From Saliniplasma sp051745305 (lineage in GTDB: Archaea; Thermoplasmatota; Thermoplasmata; Halarchaeoplasmatales; Halarchaeoplasmataceae), in assembly GCA_051745305.1 (NCBI GenBank), contig JBNJDY010000011.1:1-34909 (forward strand): 34,909 nt of DNA, read 5' to 3'. The notes below the pieces were generated by a model, which was not told where the DNA came from, made no database searches, and worked only from the letters and a program-made list of their open reading frames with translations. This document shows positions 25,405 to 34,085 of the stretch, piece by piece; position 1 is the stretch's first letter, and each line of letters starts with the position of its first letter. Both the position numbers and the translations under genes were made by a program.

Positions 25405-25412
25405 TTTATATA
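25405..25412 (+). promoter_or_regulatory. TATA box of the potassium-channel operon
   Basis: TTTATATA centred about 36 bases before the ATG at 25445 predicts a start near 25434 and a leader of about 11 bases with no clear Shine-Dalgarno site. Confidence 0.45.
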
Positions 25413-25444
25413 CCTTTTTGATATCCATTTATCGTTGATAAAAT

Positions 25445-26464
25445 ATGGCTAATATACTTGATCGGTTCACATTAAAAAATCGATTACTTTTACTTTCCCT
25501 AGGAATCGTTTCAGTTGTGATACTAGGTAATATCGGATTCATATTGGTAAAAACCTATGAAGGCTATCAACCAACGTTTCTAGAATCTATGTATTGGACC
25601 GTTGTAACTCTTTCAACCCTCGGGAGTTACCCAGATGGCATGACATTTACCAGCAGATATGGTATGATCTTAACGATAATTGTGGTCCTAGGAGGTGTTG
25701 CCACTATGGGTATAGGTCTGCAGATTGTAATAGGTCCCTGGCTTGAAAGAACTATGAAAAGAGCATTGAAAAAGAAAAAGGTTCCTTTGCCAGATAAAGA
25801 GCATGTAATTGTTTGCGGTTATTCTGGGATGGGTAAAGAGGTCATAAGAAATTTGGAATCACATAACGTAGATTTTTTAGTAATAACAAATGATGAAGAG
25901 AAAATTAAGAAGCTAAATAATTCCAGATTACCCTTTATCGCCGGTGATTCAACAAAGATGAAAACTTTGAAGAGAGCCAATATCGATAGTGCCTTTTCAT
26001 TGGTAGCGGTAGATGATGATTCAACTAATGCATTTATTTGTTTAACGGCTAATAAAATCAATGAAAATATTCGTATAGTGAGCAGCGTGGAAAAATCCCG
26101 ACATGAAGGTATCTTAAGGAGGGCAGGAGCTGACCATGTGGTTTCGTCGAAATCTATAACCGGTGCTATGATCGGAGCTAAAGCTATAGATGAATCCTTG
26201 ATCGATATAGGGGATAAAGGTGAAGAATTACTAGAGGGTTTAAAAATAGAGCAGGTGAACATCGCAGAGGATTCTGAGATAGCTGGGAAAACAATAAAAG
26301 GTGCGGATATCGGTAAAAAAACAGGAGCTGCTGTAGTCGGCATCTGGGAAAATGGAGATTTAAAAGTGTCAGTGTCACCGTCTGATAAATTATTACCTGG
26401 AGATATAATACTAGTGTTAGGGGATACAGAACAATTGAAAAATCTGAAGAGGTATGCAGCATGA
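25445..26464 (+). CDS. Two-TM potassium channel with RCK domains, altered filter
   Basis: 339 residues. TM1 spans about 14-36, the pore helix YWTVVTLSTLG about 50-60, and TM2 about 71-97, followed by basic MKRALKKKK. Residues 118-240 are an RCK_N Rossmann domain (VIVCGYSGMGKEV, GDSTKMKTLKRANI), and 255-338 an RCK_C domain ending PGDIILVLG. The architecture is that of MthK-type ligand-gated K+ channels. The filter is TLGSYPDG in place of the usual TVGYGD, so selectivity or folding of the filter may differ. The end overlaps the next start as ATGA. Confidence 0.9.
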   Translation: MANILDRFTLKNRLLLLSLGIVSVVILGNIGFILVKTYEGYQPTFLESMYWTVVTLSTLGSYPDGMTFTSRYGMILTIIVVLGGVATMGIGLQIVIGPWLERTMKRALKKKKVPLPDKEHVIVCGYSGMGKEVIRNLESHNVDFLVITNDEEKIKKLNNSRLPFIAGDSTKMKTLKRANIDSAFSLVAVDDDSTNAFICLTANKINENIRIVSSVEKSRHEGILRRAGADHVVSSKSITGAMIGAKAIDESLIDIGDKGEELLEGLKIEQVNIAEDSEIAGKTIKGADIGKKTGAAVVGIWENGDLKVSVSPSDKLLPGDIILVLGDTEQLKNLKRYAA

Positions 26465-27120
26465 AGATAATCTTATGTGGCTACGGAAGTGTAGGTCAAA
26501 ATATCTTGAAGAGATTAGCCGCCTCTGGAAATCGAATAATAGTTATCGATGAAGATGAGAATAGATTATCTAAAACATCCGCACATACTGTTCAAGGAGA
26601 TCCAACTGATGAGAACACGTTGATCGGAGCTGGTATCATGGATGCAGAAAAATTAATCGCTGCAACTGACAGTGACATAAAAAATGCATTTATAATATTA
26701 GAATCAAAATCACTGAACACTGATATACAGGTGATGTCAGTAGTCAATCGGAGAGAAAATATTGGTAAACTTTACAGTGCCGGTGCAGATTATGTCGTAC
26801 CTGAGACTGTTATCGGAGCGAAATACATTACAAAATATGCCCTACACCCACATATAGCTGAATTTTTAGATAAGATTACAGTTGCTCAGGACATAGAGAT
26901 CACTAAAATAGCCATTCCTCAAAAATCTCAGCTTCTAAAAAGACGGTTAGCCCATTCAAAAATAAGAGAAAAAACCGGTGCAAGAGTGATAGGTATAAAA
27001 AGAGAGGATGATTTCATACCAAATCCCAGCAGTAATGAAGTTCTAAAGAGTGGAGATAAATTAATCGTAATAGGTAAATTGGAAGAGATCCATAAATTGA
27101 ACCGATGGGTAAGATTATGA
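26461..27120 (+). CDS. TrkA-type RCK subunit
   Basis: 219 residues without membrane segments. RCK_N carries GYGSVGQ (7-13), VIDEDENR and GDPTDENTLIGAGI; RCK_C spans about 140-219 and includes IREKTGARVIGIK and LKSGDKLIVIG. Such subunits bind NAD(H)/nucleotides and regulate K+ transport. The four-base overlap with the channel gene suggests it assembles with, or modulates, that channel (inference). It shares domain order and about the same length with the cytoplasmic part of its neighbour, consistent with a duplication. Confidence 0.9.
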   Translation: MKIILCGYGSVGQNILKRLAASGNRIIVIDEDENRLSKTSAHTVQGDPTDENTLIGAGIMDAEKLIAATDSDIKNAFIILESKSLNTDIQVMSVVNRRENIGKLYSAGADYVVPETVIGAKYITKYALHPHIAEFLDKITVAQDIEITKIAIPQKSQLLKRRLAHSKIREKTGARVIGIKREDDFIPNPSSNEVLKSGDKLIVIGKLEEIHKLNRWVRL

Positions 27121-27948
27121 TCAGTAGTTTTCTTCTACGTATTTCACTACGCTTTCGAAGATAAGTTTTCCATCTCCCTTTGAATGTTCTTCACCTTTTC
27201 TTGTCCAATCTGGGTTCGTGTATTTCTCGAAAACCCTCTCTGGATGGGGCATCAGTCCTAAAACGTTCCCTTCTGGGTTGCATATCCCCGCGATATCTTT
27301 TATAGATCCATTTGGATTCCACGGGTATTCTGGTGTGGTTCCGTCGGGAGTGGTATATGTGAAAACTATTTGATCGTTTTCTTTTAGTTCCTCGATCACC
27401 TCTTCGCTTTCAACGACGAATTTTCCTTCTGCATGCGCTGAGGGAAAAAGAACAGTTTTACCTTCTTCGTACATTTGTGTGAAAACACATTTGGAGTTCT
27501 CTTCGACTTTTAATAGTGTAGGTCTGCATTCGAACTTGTTACTGTCATTGGTTTCCAGGGCGGCTTCCGGGACGTCAGTGATCTTTCCGTCAACAGCTGG
27601 TAAAATACCGCTTTCGATCAATACCTGAAAACCGTTACAAACACCCAATACGGGTTTTCCTGTCTTAACAAAACTTTTCAACTCTTCTCCGAGTCCACTT
27701 TTCAATCTGGCACCAAAAATAGCTCCGGCTCTTATATAGTCACCTGCAGAAAATCCACCGGGAATCATAACTATATGAAAATCCTTTAGATATCTTCTCT
27801 CTTCTTCAGTAACATCCATATCTAATAGCTGTTTAAGATGTACTTTCTCAGCGTCAGTACCCAGTTTTTTGAAAGCTATATAGGATTCTTCTTCACAGTT
27901 GGTTCCTTCTATCCGAAGCACGGCGACTTTAATATCTTCTCGTTTCAA
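27121..27948 (-). CDS. purQ: Phosphoribosylformylglycinamidine synthase, glutaminase subunit
   Basis: 275 residues from TTG 27948, with GGAG six bases upstream. Class I glutamine-amidotransferase residues: C104 in GVCNGFQ (102-108) and H234 with E236 in PHPERVF (233-239). RIEGTNCEEE and GGFSAGDYIRAGAI match PurQ closely. It supplies ammonia to PurL in purine synthesis; no purL or purS is in the window. It abuts the TrkA gene stop-to-stop in convergent orientation. Confidence 0.96.
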   Translation of the reverse strand: MKREDIKVAVLRIEGTNCEEESYIAFKKLGTDAEKVHLKQLLDMDVTEEERRYLKDFHIVMIPGGFSAGDYIRAGAIFGARLKSGLGEELKSFVKTGKPVLGVCNGFQVLIESGILPAVDGKITDVPEAALETNDSNKFECRPTLLKVEENSKCVFTQMYEEGKTVLFPSAHAEGKFVVESEEVIEELKENDQIVFTYTTPDGTTPEYPWNPNGSIKDIAGICNPEGNVLGLMPHPERVFEKYTNPDWTRKGEEHSKGDGKLIFESVVKYVEENY

Positions 27949-27961
27949 GCGAATCTCCTTG

Positions 27962-27981
27962 AAGTGAAAAAGAATTCACTT
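27962..27981. repeat. Perfect 7-bp inverted repeat in the purQ leader
   Basis: AAGTGAA (27962-27968) and TTCACTT (27975-27981) are separated by six bases and sit just upstream of the GGAG of purQ. It could be an operator or an mRNA hairpin near the ribosome site. Confidence 0.5.
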
Positions 27982-28073
27982 TAATAAACATTTTCTATAA
28001 TCGAACTTTACAATATAGAATATAGAAGCCAAAACTATATATCTAATAACTAATTGGGTTTCAACCACTTCAC

Positions 28074-28151
28074 GGGGCCGTGGGGTAGCTTGGTCCATCC
28101 TTCGGGCTTTGGGAGCCTGGTACCCGAATTCAAATTTCGGCGGCCCCACCA
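28074..28151 (+). tRNA. tRNA-Pro (anticodon TGG), CCA encoded
   Basis: Acceptor stem GGGGCCG/CGGCCCC, T8-G9, a D-arm, anticodon stem CGGGC/GCCTG around loop TTTGGGA (anticodon TGG), a four-base variable region, T-stem CCGAA/TTCGG with loop TTCAAAT, discriminator A (28148) and an encoded CCA (28149-28151). There is no intron. A TATA-like CTATATAT at 28035-28042 lies at a suitable distance upstream. Confidence 0.95.
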
Positions 28152-28178
28152 TTCACTCTTAATAATTCACTCTTAATA
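28151..28178. repeat. Perfect tandem 14-mer at the tRNA-Pro 3' end
   Basis: ATTCACTCTTAATA occurs twice head to tail (28151-28164 and 28165-28178). Copy one begins with the last A of the encoded CCA; copy two contains the stop codon of the hexapeptide-repeat gene. Either replication slippage or the scar of a past event at the tRNA end. Confidence 0.85.
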
Positions 28179-28850
28179 AAAATCTTCAGAATCTATCTTT
28201 GATAAGATCTTTTTCATTTTTTCTTCCATCTCTTCCTGGTCTTCGTCTTTGAAGAGCTTTTCTTTCTGAGATTCGAGTATTTCTTTCGGTCTTTTTGGGG
28301 TATCAAATACCTTGAACTCATTTCCCCTGTTCATCATCATTTTATATTCATCCCGCCTTTTGAACATTTGATTCCGAATTTCATCGATTTCTTCGATAGT
28401 TTCTTCATCGACTTCGCCCACTACTTGAGCAGGTTGTCCTCTAACCATAGAATTTTTTGGAATCTTCATACCATGGGGAACTATAGTGTCAGTACCGATA
28501 ATAGAACCTTCTCCTATTTCTGCGCCCTCCATTATAACGGCATCTATACCAACAAGAACATCCTTCCCTATATTACTACCTTTGATCCTTGCTCCAGGGG
28601 ATATGAAACTGTTCTCACCTAAAGTGACACTGTATTCATCAGTACTTTTGATCGTTGCGTTATTCATGACTATAGAATTTTCTTGCACCTTAATTTTAGA
28701 TTTTTCTCCATCTAATACAGAACCAGGCCATAAACTTGAATCATCTGATAACATCACATCTCCCATTATCTTAGCGGTCGGATCTAAAAATGCTGATTTA
28801 TCTACCTCTCCCTTTCTTTTAGGTAAGAAATCCTCTAATTCATCGGTCAT
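28173..28850 (-). CDS. Left-handed beta-helix (gamma-carbonic-anhydrase-like) protein
   Basis: 225 residues. Residues 18-150 are hexapeptide repeats (AFLDPTAKIMGDVMLSDDS, LVGIDAVIMEGAEIGEGS) with the PHGMKIPKNSMVRGQPAQVVGEV end of the gamma-CA/YrdA group. The histidines that bind zinc in active gamma-carbonic anhydrases are not seen: the usual GH-x-A-x2-HG segment reads GENSFISPGA. So it is probably not a carbonic anhydrase but a scaffold or acyltransferase-like relative. A helical, Lys/Glu-rich extension (165-225) is unusual for the family. It lies between two tRNA genes. Confidence 0.85.
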   Translation of the reverse strand: MTDELEDFLPKRKGEVDKSAFLDPTAKIMGDVMLSDDSSLWPGSVLDGEKSKIKVQENSIVMNNATIKSTDEYSVTLGENSFISPGARIKGSNIGKDVLVGIDAVIMEGAEIGEGSIIGTDTIVPHGMKIPKNSMVRGQPAQVVGEVDEETIEEIDEIRNQMFKRRDEYKMMMNRGNEFKVFDTPKRPKEILESQKEKLFKDEDQEEMEEKMKKILSKIDSEDFY

Positions 28851-28896
28851 GTTCTTAGAAAAGTTGGTTCTATGTAAAAACGTTACGGTTGAGGTA

Positions 28897-28969
28897 TGCG
28901 GGTTCGGGGATTTGAACCCCGGTTATAGCCTTGGCAAGGCTAGGTGATACCAAACTACACCAAACCCGC
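28897..28969 (-). tRNA. tRNA-Gly (anticodon GCC)
   Basis: On the minus strand: acceptor GCGGGTT/AACCCGC, discriminator A (28897), D-stem GTG/CAC, anticodon stem TAGCC/GGCTA with loop TTGCCAA (anticodon GCC), T-stem CGGGG/CCCCG with loop TTCAAAT. CCA is not encoded (TACC follows). A TATA-like TTTATAAATA (29025-29034) lies upstream. No intron. Confidence 0.95.
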
Positions 28970-29073
28970 ATTAAATAACAATCCAAACATTTGGACAAGT
29001 CAGTGAAGGAGTAGATAAACTTAATTTATAAATATTTTCCTGTGGGCATCTTATGAATTTGATCGTTCATCGT

Positions 29074-30234
29074 TTAATCATAAACGTGTATCAAATAATA
29101 TGTCGGTTCTCCTTTTGGATTTTCTATGATTGATAAAACCACGTTGAAAGTTAGACCATCTTTAATATCAAATTCGATCCTTTGTTTGATCTTCTTTAAA
29201 TCTTTGTCCTTTAACTCATCTAATGTTTCCTTCAATTTGCTGAATTCGTTTTGTGGTATAATCTCATCACATTTACGCTTTATCAAGTCTCCTTCTGAAA
29301 GGTCAAAAAGGTCACATAAAGAGCGGTTAACCTCCAAGATTTCGTAATTCAATGATATTAACATGATACCTATCGGTGAATCTTCAAAGGCCACTCGAAA
29401 CATCTCTTCACTAGCTGTTAATGCTTCCATAGTTTCTTTAAATTTGGTGATATCTAACATGGAACATACCAACTTATCCGTTTCAGGAATGGTGTTCAGG
29501 GATGTCAAAACATTCCTTTTATCATTGTATCGATTTACAAATTCTACACTAAAATATTCAGGTGAACTTTCTTCTTTTTCTTTTGCAGAACTTATAAATT
29601 CCATGAATTTTTCGTAATCCTCTTCTACTACAAATTCCTTCCAGGATGCTTTACCAGCTATCTCATCTCTACTATACCCGCTCATCTTTTCAAACTGATT
29701 GTTGACTATTTCAATGATATCGTTGCCGTCGAATATGAATGATTTTGTACCTGTGTTTTCAAATATCGCTTTGTATTTCAATTCACTTTTTTTGACTGCC
29801 TCTTCTGCCTCTTTTTGTTCTTCCCTTTGTTCTATAGCTCTTTTTACTGAGACCGGAAGTCTCATGAAATGTTTAGGTGATTTTACCACATAATCTTCTA
29901 GACCTATCTTCATCGCCTCAACAGCTACCTCTTCAGTACCGGTACCGGTGAACATAATGACAGGGATATCCGGATATTGTGACTTTATTTTTTTTAGTAC
30001 TTCCAATCCGGTTGTCCATCTTAATCTATAATCAGTGATAACGAGATCAAAATCCCCATGTTCTAATATTTCATCGAGTTCGGAACGATTTGTGATTTCA
30101 TTGATAGAAATATTATTGAATTCTTTCTTTAATTCTCTTATAGCTAATGTTCTATCATCTGGATTATCATCGATAATCGATATGGATAGTTCCATATTAC
30201 TAATATCTTGTTTTATTTTCGGTTGATTCATCAT
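29074..30234 (-). CDS. Response regulator: REC-PAS-PAS
   Basis: 386 residues from the paired ATGs at 30234, with AGGTG six bases upstream. The REC domain (15-130) has D22-D23, phosphoacceptor D68 (LVITDYRL), T96 and K118. Two PAS domains follow (about 140-265 and 266-386), the first with FENTGTKSFIFDG and the second with EDSPIGIMLISL. No kinase, HTH or enzymatic output is present, so it probably acts through protein contacts. Last gene of the sensory operon, 25 bases after the previous stop. Confidence 0.92.
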   Translation of the reverse strand: MMNQPKIKQDISNMELSISIIDDNPDDRTLAIRELKKEFNNISINEITNRSELDEILEHGDFDLVITDYRLRWTTGLEVLKKIKSQYPDIPVIMFTGTGTEEVAVEAMKIGLEDYVVKSPKHFMRLPVSVKRAIEQREEQKEAEEAVKKSELKYKAIFENTGTKSFIFDGNDIIEIVNNQFEKMSGYSRDEIAGKASWKEFVVEEDYEKFMEFISSAKEKEESSPEYFSVEFVNRYNDKRNVLTSLNTIPETDKLVCSMLDITKFKETMEALTASEEMFRVAFEDSPIGIMLISLNYEILEVNRSLCDLFDLSEGDLIKRKCDEIIPQNEFSKLKETLDELKDKDLKKIKQRIEFDIKDGLTFNVVLSIIENPKGEPTYYLIHVYD

Positions 30235-30259
30235 CTTACCCACCTAATAAATTTACTAT

Positions 30260-31903
30260 TCAACTCAAATGTAATAGGATGTGTTTAACTTCACCATCTA
30301 TATACATTATGGGCTCGGCCTTTATATCAACTTCGATTTTTTTCTGACCATTTTTTAAGAAGGTATTAAATTGCTTAGGTTCTCCAACTAATACTTCTTT
30401 TAAATTATTGATTTTTTCCTTTTTTTCATCTTCAGCTATAAAATCAGTGAAATTTTTATATAATAATTTCTCTTCTTGACAATCCAACAGTTCACAAATT
30501 TTTTCATTAACATCATTTATTTTAAAATCATGGTCCAACCTTATCATCCCAATCGGGGATTTATCAAAGGCTATACGGAACAATTCTTCGCTTTCACTCA
30601 ATGCTTTTAGATTTTTCCTGTAATTTGTGATATCTAACATCGATACGATACTTCTGTCTGAATCAGGCATCATTCTTACACTAACCAATACATTTCTAAT
30701 ATCGCCATATTTTGTAACAACCTTTGACTCGTACTGGGATGGAACACTATCTTCCACGTGTCTTCTAACATAGTGATACCTATTCACTTTTTCGACTTCG
30801 CTTTTTACCAATACCTCCTCAAAACTCATTTTCCCTTCTATTTCTTCTCTTGAATATCCAGATAACCTCTCTATTTCCTCGTTTACAAGAGCAATTGTAG
30901 TATCTTTTTCAACTATCATTGTTGCAGTACCTGTATTTTCAAAAATGAATCTATATCTTTCTTCGGATTCTTTTAACTTCGATTGATATTCTATCCTTTT
31001 TAAAGTCTGATTCATGTGTGATACCAGCAGTTCGGCTAGTTCGAGATCATCTTCATCGTACCGATTCTTTTCTTTGGATAAAGCCTGGAAAACACCATAT
31101 TCACCTATAGGGATACTGATACCCGATTTGTATTCAGTGAGCCCCGCTTTTGGACTTTTTATGTCATCAATGTTTTTTACCAAAAATGATTTTCCTGTTA
31201 TGTATGTCTGCCAGGTAAAATTTTTCTTATCATATATATCACCCTTCAATTTAGGGGTTATTTCATAAGAAACAGCTTTCCCTTCAAAACCCTCTTCAAC
31301 CTTTTTGAATGTAGAGATATAATCAAAATTTAATATCGTTTTAGATGCATCCATACAGATATCAAAAATCTCATCTTCTGTTCTACAAGTATCTAATTTA
31401 TGAGCAACTTCGTGTAATTTTTCAACTTTTTCTTTATTTTCCTTTAATCTTTGCTCTGCTAGTACTTTATCAGATATGTCCCTAGAAATACATAAAACTA
31501 AACAAACCTCATTATCGTCACCAGTTAATGTTCTTAGATGTGTTTCAAGCCAAATATAATCTTCATCTTTAACCTTGAATCTTGCAATTATTTTTCCTAT
31601 ATCTACTTTTTTATTAACTGATTTTGACCATTTTCTTTTTGCTTTATCTTTGTCATCTGGATGGAAAAGCTCTAGTGCAGGTTTTCCCAATAATTCATCT
31701 TCACTATAACCAAGAATTCTACTATGAGCTTTGTTTACAAATATGGGTACTGAATTTTTATCTAATAAAGATATCATATCATTAGAATGTTCAAATATTA
31801 ACTTACAAATCTTTTTAATGACCTCTTCATCTTCAATTGATTTACCTAAAATACCTGATTTAACGATCTTCTCATACAAGTCTTCGTCGATATCCTGCGT
31901 CAT
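30260..31903 (-). CDS. PAS-GAF-PAS-PAS sensor protein without kinase
   Basis: 547 residues. PAS1 (about 30-150: FEHSNDMISLLDKNSVPIFV, ILGYSEDELLGKP), GAF (165-300: ISIPIGEYGVFQALSKEK, DDLELAELLVSHMNQ), PAS2 (308-432: FENTGTATMIVEKD, LSGYSREEIEGKMS) and PAS3 (433-547: FDKSPIGMIRLDHD). There is no H-box, no HATPase domain and no membrane helix, so it is a soluble sensor that must signal through a partner. Paralogous to the gene upstream; the gap is 21 bases. Confidence 0.92.
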   Translation of the reverse strand: MTQDIDEDLYEKIVKSGILGKSIEDEEVIKKICKLIFEHSNDMISLLDKNSVPIFVNKAHSRILGYSEDELLGKPALELFHPDDKDKAKRKWSKSVNKKVDIGKIIARFKVKDEDYIWLETHLRTLTGDDNEVCLVLCISRDISDKVLAEQRLKENKEKVEKLHEVAHKLDTCRTEDEIFDICMDASKTILNFDYISTFKKVEEGFEGKAVSYEITPKLKGDIYDKKNFTWQTYITGKSFLVKNIDDIKSPKAGLTEYKSGISIPIGEYGVFQALSKEKNRYDEDDLELAELLVSHMNQTLKRIEYQSKLKESEERYRFIFENTGTATMIVEKDTTIALVNEEIERLSGYSREEIEGKMSFEEVLVKSEVEKVNRYHYVRRHVEDSVPSQYESKVVTKYGDIRNVLVSVRMMPDSDRSIVSMLDITNYRKNLKALSESEELFRIAFDKSPIGMIRLDHDFKINDVNEKICELLDCQEEKLLYKNFTDFIAEDEKKEKINNLKEVLVGEPKQFNTFLKNGQKKIEVDIKAEPIMYIDGEVKHILLHLS

Positions 31904-31924
31904 AACAAATACCCTCTATTGCTC

Positions 31925-33967
31925 CTAAATACGTTCAATTTCCTTAATCGGTGATATTTGACATAGTATATAACTTTCATCGTTATCTAATTGTCTTATA
32001 AATGAAGAGTTGATCTCGACTTCAAACGAATTTCCATCTCTATCCTCAAATTCTTTTTTTGACATACTAAATTTTGATTCATTCGACTTTAATTCTTCAA
32101 TTATATTTTCAAAATTAGAAAGAATAGTTTCCTTATAATCTCTTTTAACAACGTCTTCTTCATCTATATTAAACATATTTAAAACGGTACCATTTGCTTT
32201 TATGACTATACCTTCAGAATTTAAAATGAACATCCCGATATCTAATCCATCTAACATAGATTGGAATTCAACAAAGTCTTCTTTATCAGAAATATCTATC
32301 AGCGATACAAGACTTTTGTCGGTTTCAGGTATCATACTAACATTTAGTATTACTTTTCTTGAATTCCCAGATTTATCGATAACTTCACATTCATAACTTG
32401 TAGGTACTGAATCGGGATCTATCCTTCTATTTTGGTGATATTTTTCCATTTTTGGTAGACATTTTTCACCTACTAACTCGGTCCAGCTTATTTTTCCCTC
32501 AACTTCTTTTTTCGTGTAACCAAACATTTCTACGAATTTTGAATTTACCATTTCTATTATTGTGTCTTTACGAACCTTGACCATTGCTGTTCCACTTTTT
32601 TCAAAAATGGTTTGATATTTTTTTTCAGACTTCTCCAATTCTTCTATGGCCCATTTAAAATCAGTGATATCCATTATAGAAAGGTTGAATTTATCCGTAC
32701 CAGGTATATTTGATATTGCCCCGATCGTTTCTTTCACATTACCGAATTTATCTATAAATCTTAGTTCGTATTTCTCAGAAACGTTTTTAGATTTTACATT
32801 ACCTGCAGTCTCGATAAAGTTGATTATTTTATCTATATCATCTTCGAATAAAAAATCTCTGAATATGATGTGTCTCTCTAATTCCTTCTTTTTATAACCT
32901 GATAACGCTTCAAATTCATTATTGACCAGTTCAACTTTTAGGTCACTATCTATTAGGACTTTTGCAGTTCCTGTATTATTAAAAATCCCCCTGTATCTTT
33001 GTTCGGATTCTCTAACCTTCTTTTCACTTCTCAATTTGTTTATTGATTCAGAAAGATGTGAAATCAATAATTCTGCCAATTCTAGGTCATCTTCATCAAA
33101 ATTATTTACTTGGTCCGATATAGCTTGAAACACACCGATTTCTCCTATAGGTACACTTATCACAGATTTAAAATCCAGACTTGATGGTTTAGCTCCCTTG
33201 AAATCATCTAAATTATTAACCAAATATGATTTTTTTTCTAAGTATGTTTTTGTGTATATAGAATCCCCCATGGGTATTATATCACCCATATCATAGTTTT
33301 CACTTGTTGTAGCTTTTACTTGAAATGCTTCACCTTCATGTTCCAATAAAATACTACACACATAGAACTCTAACACATTTTTAGCATCCTTTACTGCAAG
33401 GTCATATATCTCTTCCTCTTTAGTACAATCACCCATCTTTATTGCAGTATCATGCAGTCTTTTTACAATTTCATTCTTTTTCCTTAAAGCTTCTTCTGAT
33501 CTCAAACGTTTTATAGCTTCTGCAGCATGATTCATCAGTATTTCTGTAAGTTCTAAATCTCTTTCATCGAAATGTTCTATCTCTTCTGAAAGAGCCTGAA
33601 AAACACCGATATCACCGATAGGTATGCTTATAGCGGAGTGATATTTTTCACTTTTTGGAATGGCATCCTTCTCTTTATATAAATCTGGTATTAAATATGA
33701 TTTACTGTTCTTGACTGTTTTGCCAGCAATACCTTCAATAGGATACCTTGTTCCCTCTTCTTGGACTCCTCCCCTCATGGCTTTGACTACAAAATTATCC
33801 TCAACTAAGATGTCTATACTACAAGCGTAGAAATCTAAAATCTGTTCCGTAGCATCCATCAAGATCTCATAAATCTTTTCTTCAGATCCCGTTTTTTCCA
33901 ATTTAGTAGCAACTTCGTGCAATTCTTTAATTTCAAGTCTATTATTATTTCCAGCATTTTTTGCCAT
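31925..33967 (-). CDS. GAF-GAF-PAS-PAS-PAS sensor protein without kinase
   Basis: 680 residues, soluble. GAF1 (about 10-150) and GAF2 (155-310) share ISIPIGDIGVFQALSEE and VISVPIGEIGVFQAISDQ, then DLELAELL segments. PAS domains lie at about 320-440 (FNNTGTAKVLIDSD), 441-565 (FEKSGTAMVKVRKD) and 566-680 (LDGLDIGMFILNSE). The GAF and PAS copies are more similar to each other than expected by chance, indicating internal duplication. No histidine kinase or cyclase module. First gene of the operon; a GAGG site precedes the ATG. The ligand is unknown. Confidence 0.92.
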   Translation of the reverse strand: MAKNAGNNNRLEIKELHEVATKLEKTGSEEKIYEILMDATEQILDFYACSIDILVEDNFVVKAMRGGVQEEGTRYPIEGIAGKTVKNSKSYLIPDLYKEKDAIPKSEKYHSAISIPIGDIGVFQALSEEIEHFDERDLELTEILMNHAAEAIKRLRSEEALRKKNEIVKRLHDTAIKMGDCTKEEEIYDLAVKDAKNVLEFYVCSILLEHEGEAFQVKATTSENYDMGDIIPMGDSIYTKTYLEKKSYLVNNLDDFKGAKPSSLDFKSVISVPIGEIGVFQAISDQVNNFDEDDLELAELLISHLSESINKLRSEKKVRESEQRYRGIFNNTGTAKVLIDSDLKVELVNNEFEALSGYKKKELERHIIFRDFLFEDDIDKIINFIETAGNVKSKNVSEKYELRFIDKFGNVKETIGAISNIPGTDKFNLSIMDITDFKWAIEELEKSEKKYQTIFEKSGTAMVKVRKDTIIEMVNSKFVEMFGYTKKEVEGKISWTELVGEKCLPKMEKYHQNRRIDPDSVPTSYECEVIDKSGNSRKVILNVSMIPETDKSLVSLIDISDKEDFVEFQSMLDGLDIGMFILNSEGIVIKANGTVLNMFNIDEEDVVKRDYKETILSNFENIIEELKSNESKFSMSKKEFEDRDGNSFEVEINSSFIRQLDNDESYILCQISPIKEIERI

Positions 33968-34085
33968 TTAAACAGCCTCGATGTTTCCCTATATCGATAT
34001 GGTCGTTTAAAATATAAATATATTTTGTCATAATCAAAAATACTGAAGGAAAATTTCTTTTAATTGTTTTTAGATATAGTCAGAA
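33968..34085. promoter_or_regulatory. Divergent promoter region, sensory operon and EamA transporter
   Basis: An AT-rich stretch at 34003-34026 (AAAATATAAATATATTTT core) can provide TATA boxes in both directions. The minus-strand gene has GAGG near its ATG. The plus-strand gene has no clear Shine-Dalgarno site. Confidence 0.4.

Noticed and set aside
28970..29073. Second C/D sRNA between tRNA-Gly and the response regulator
   Set aside because: CGATGAA and CTGA-like strings occur on the minus strand, but no terminal stem or suitable spacing is found.
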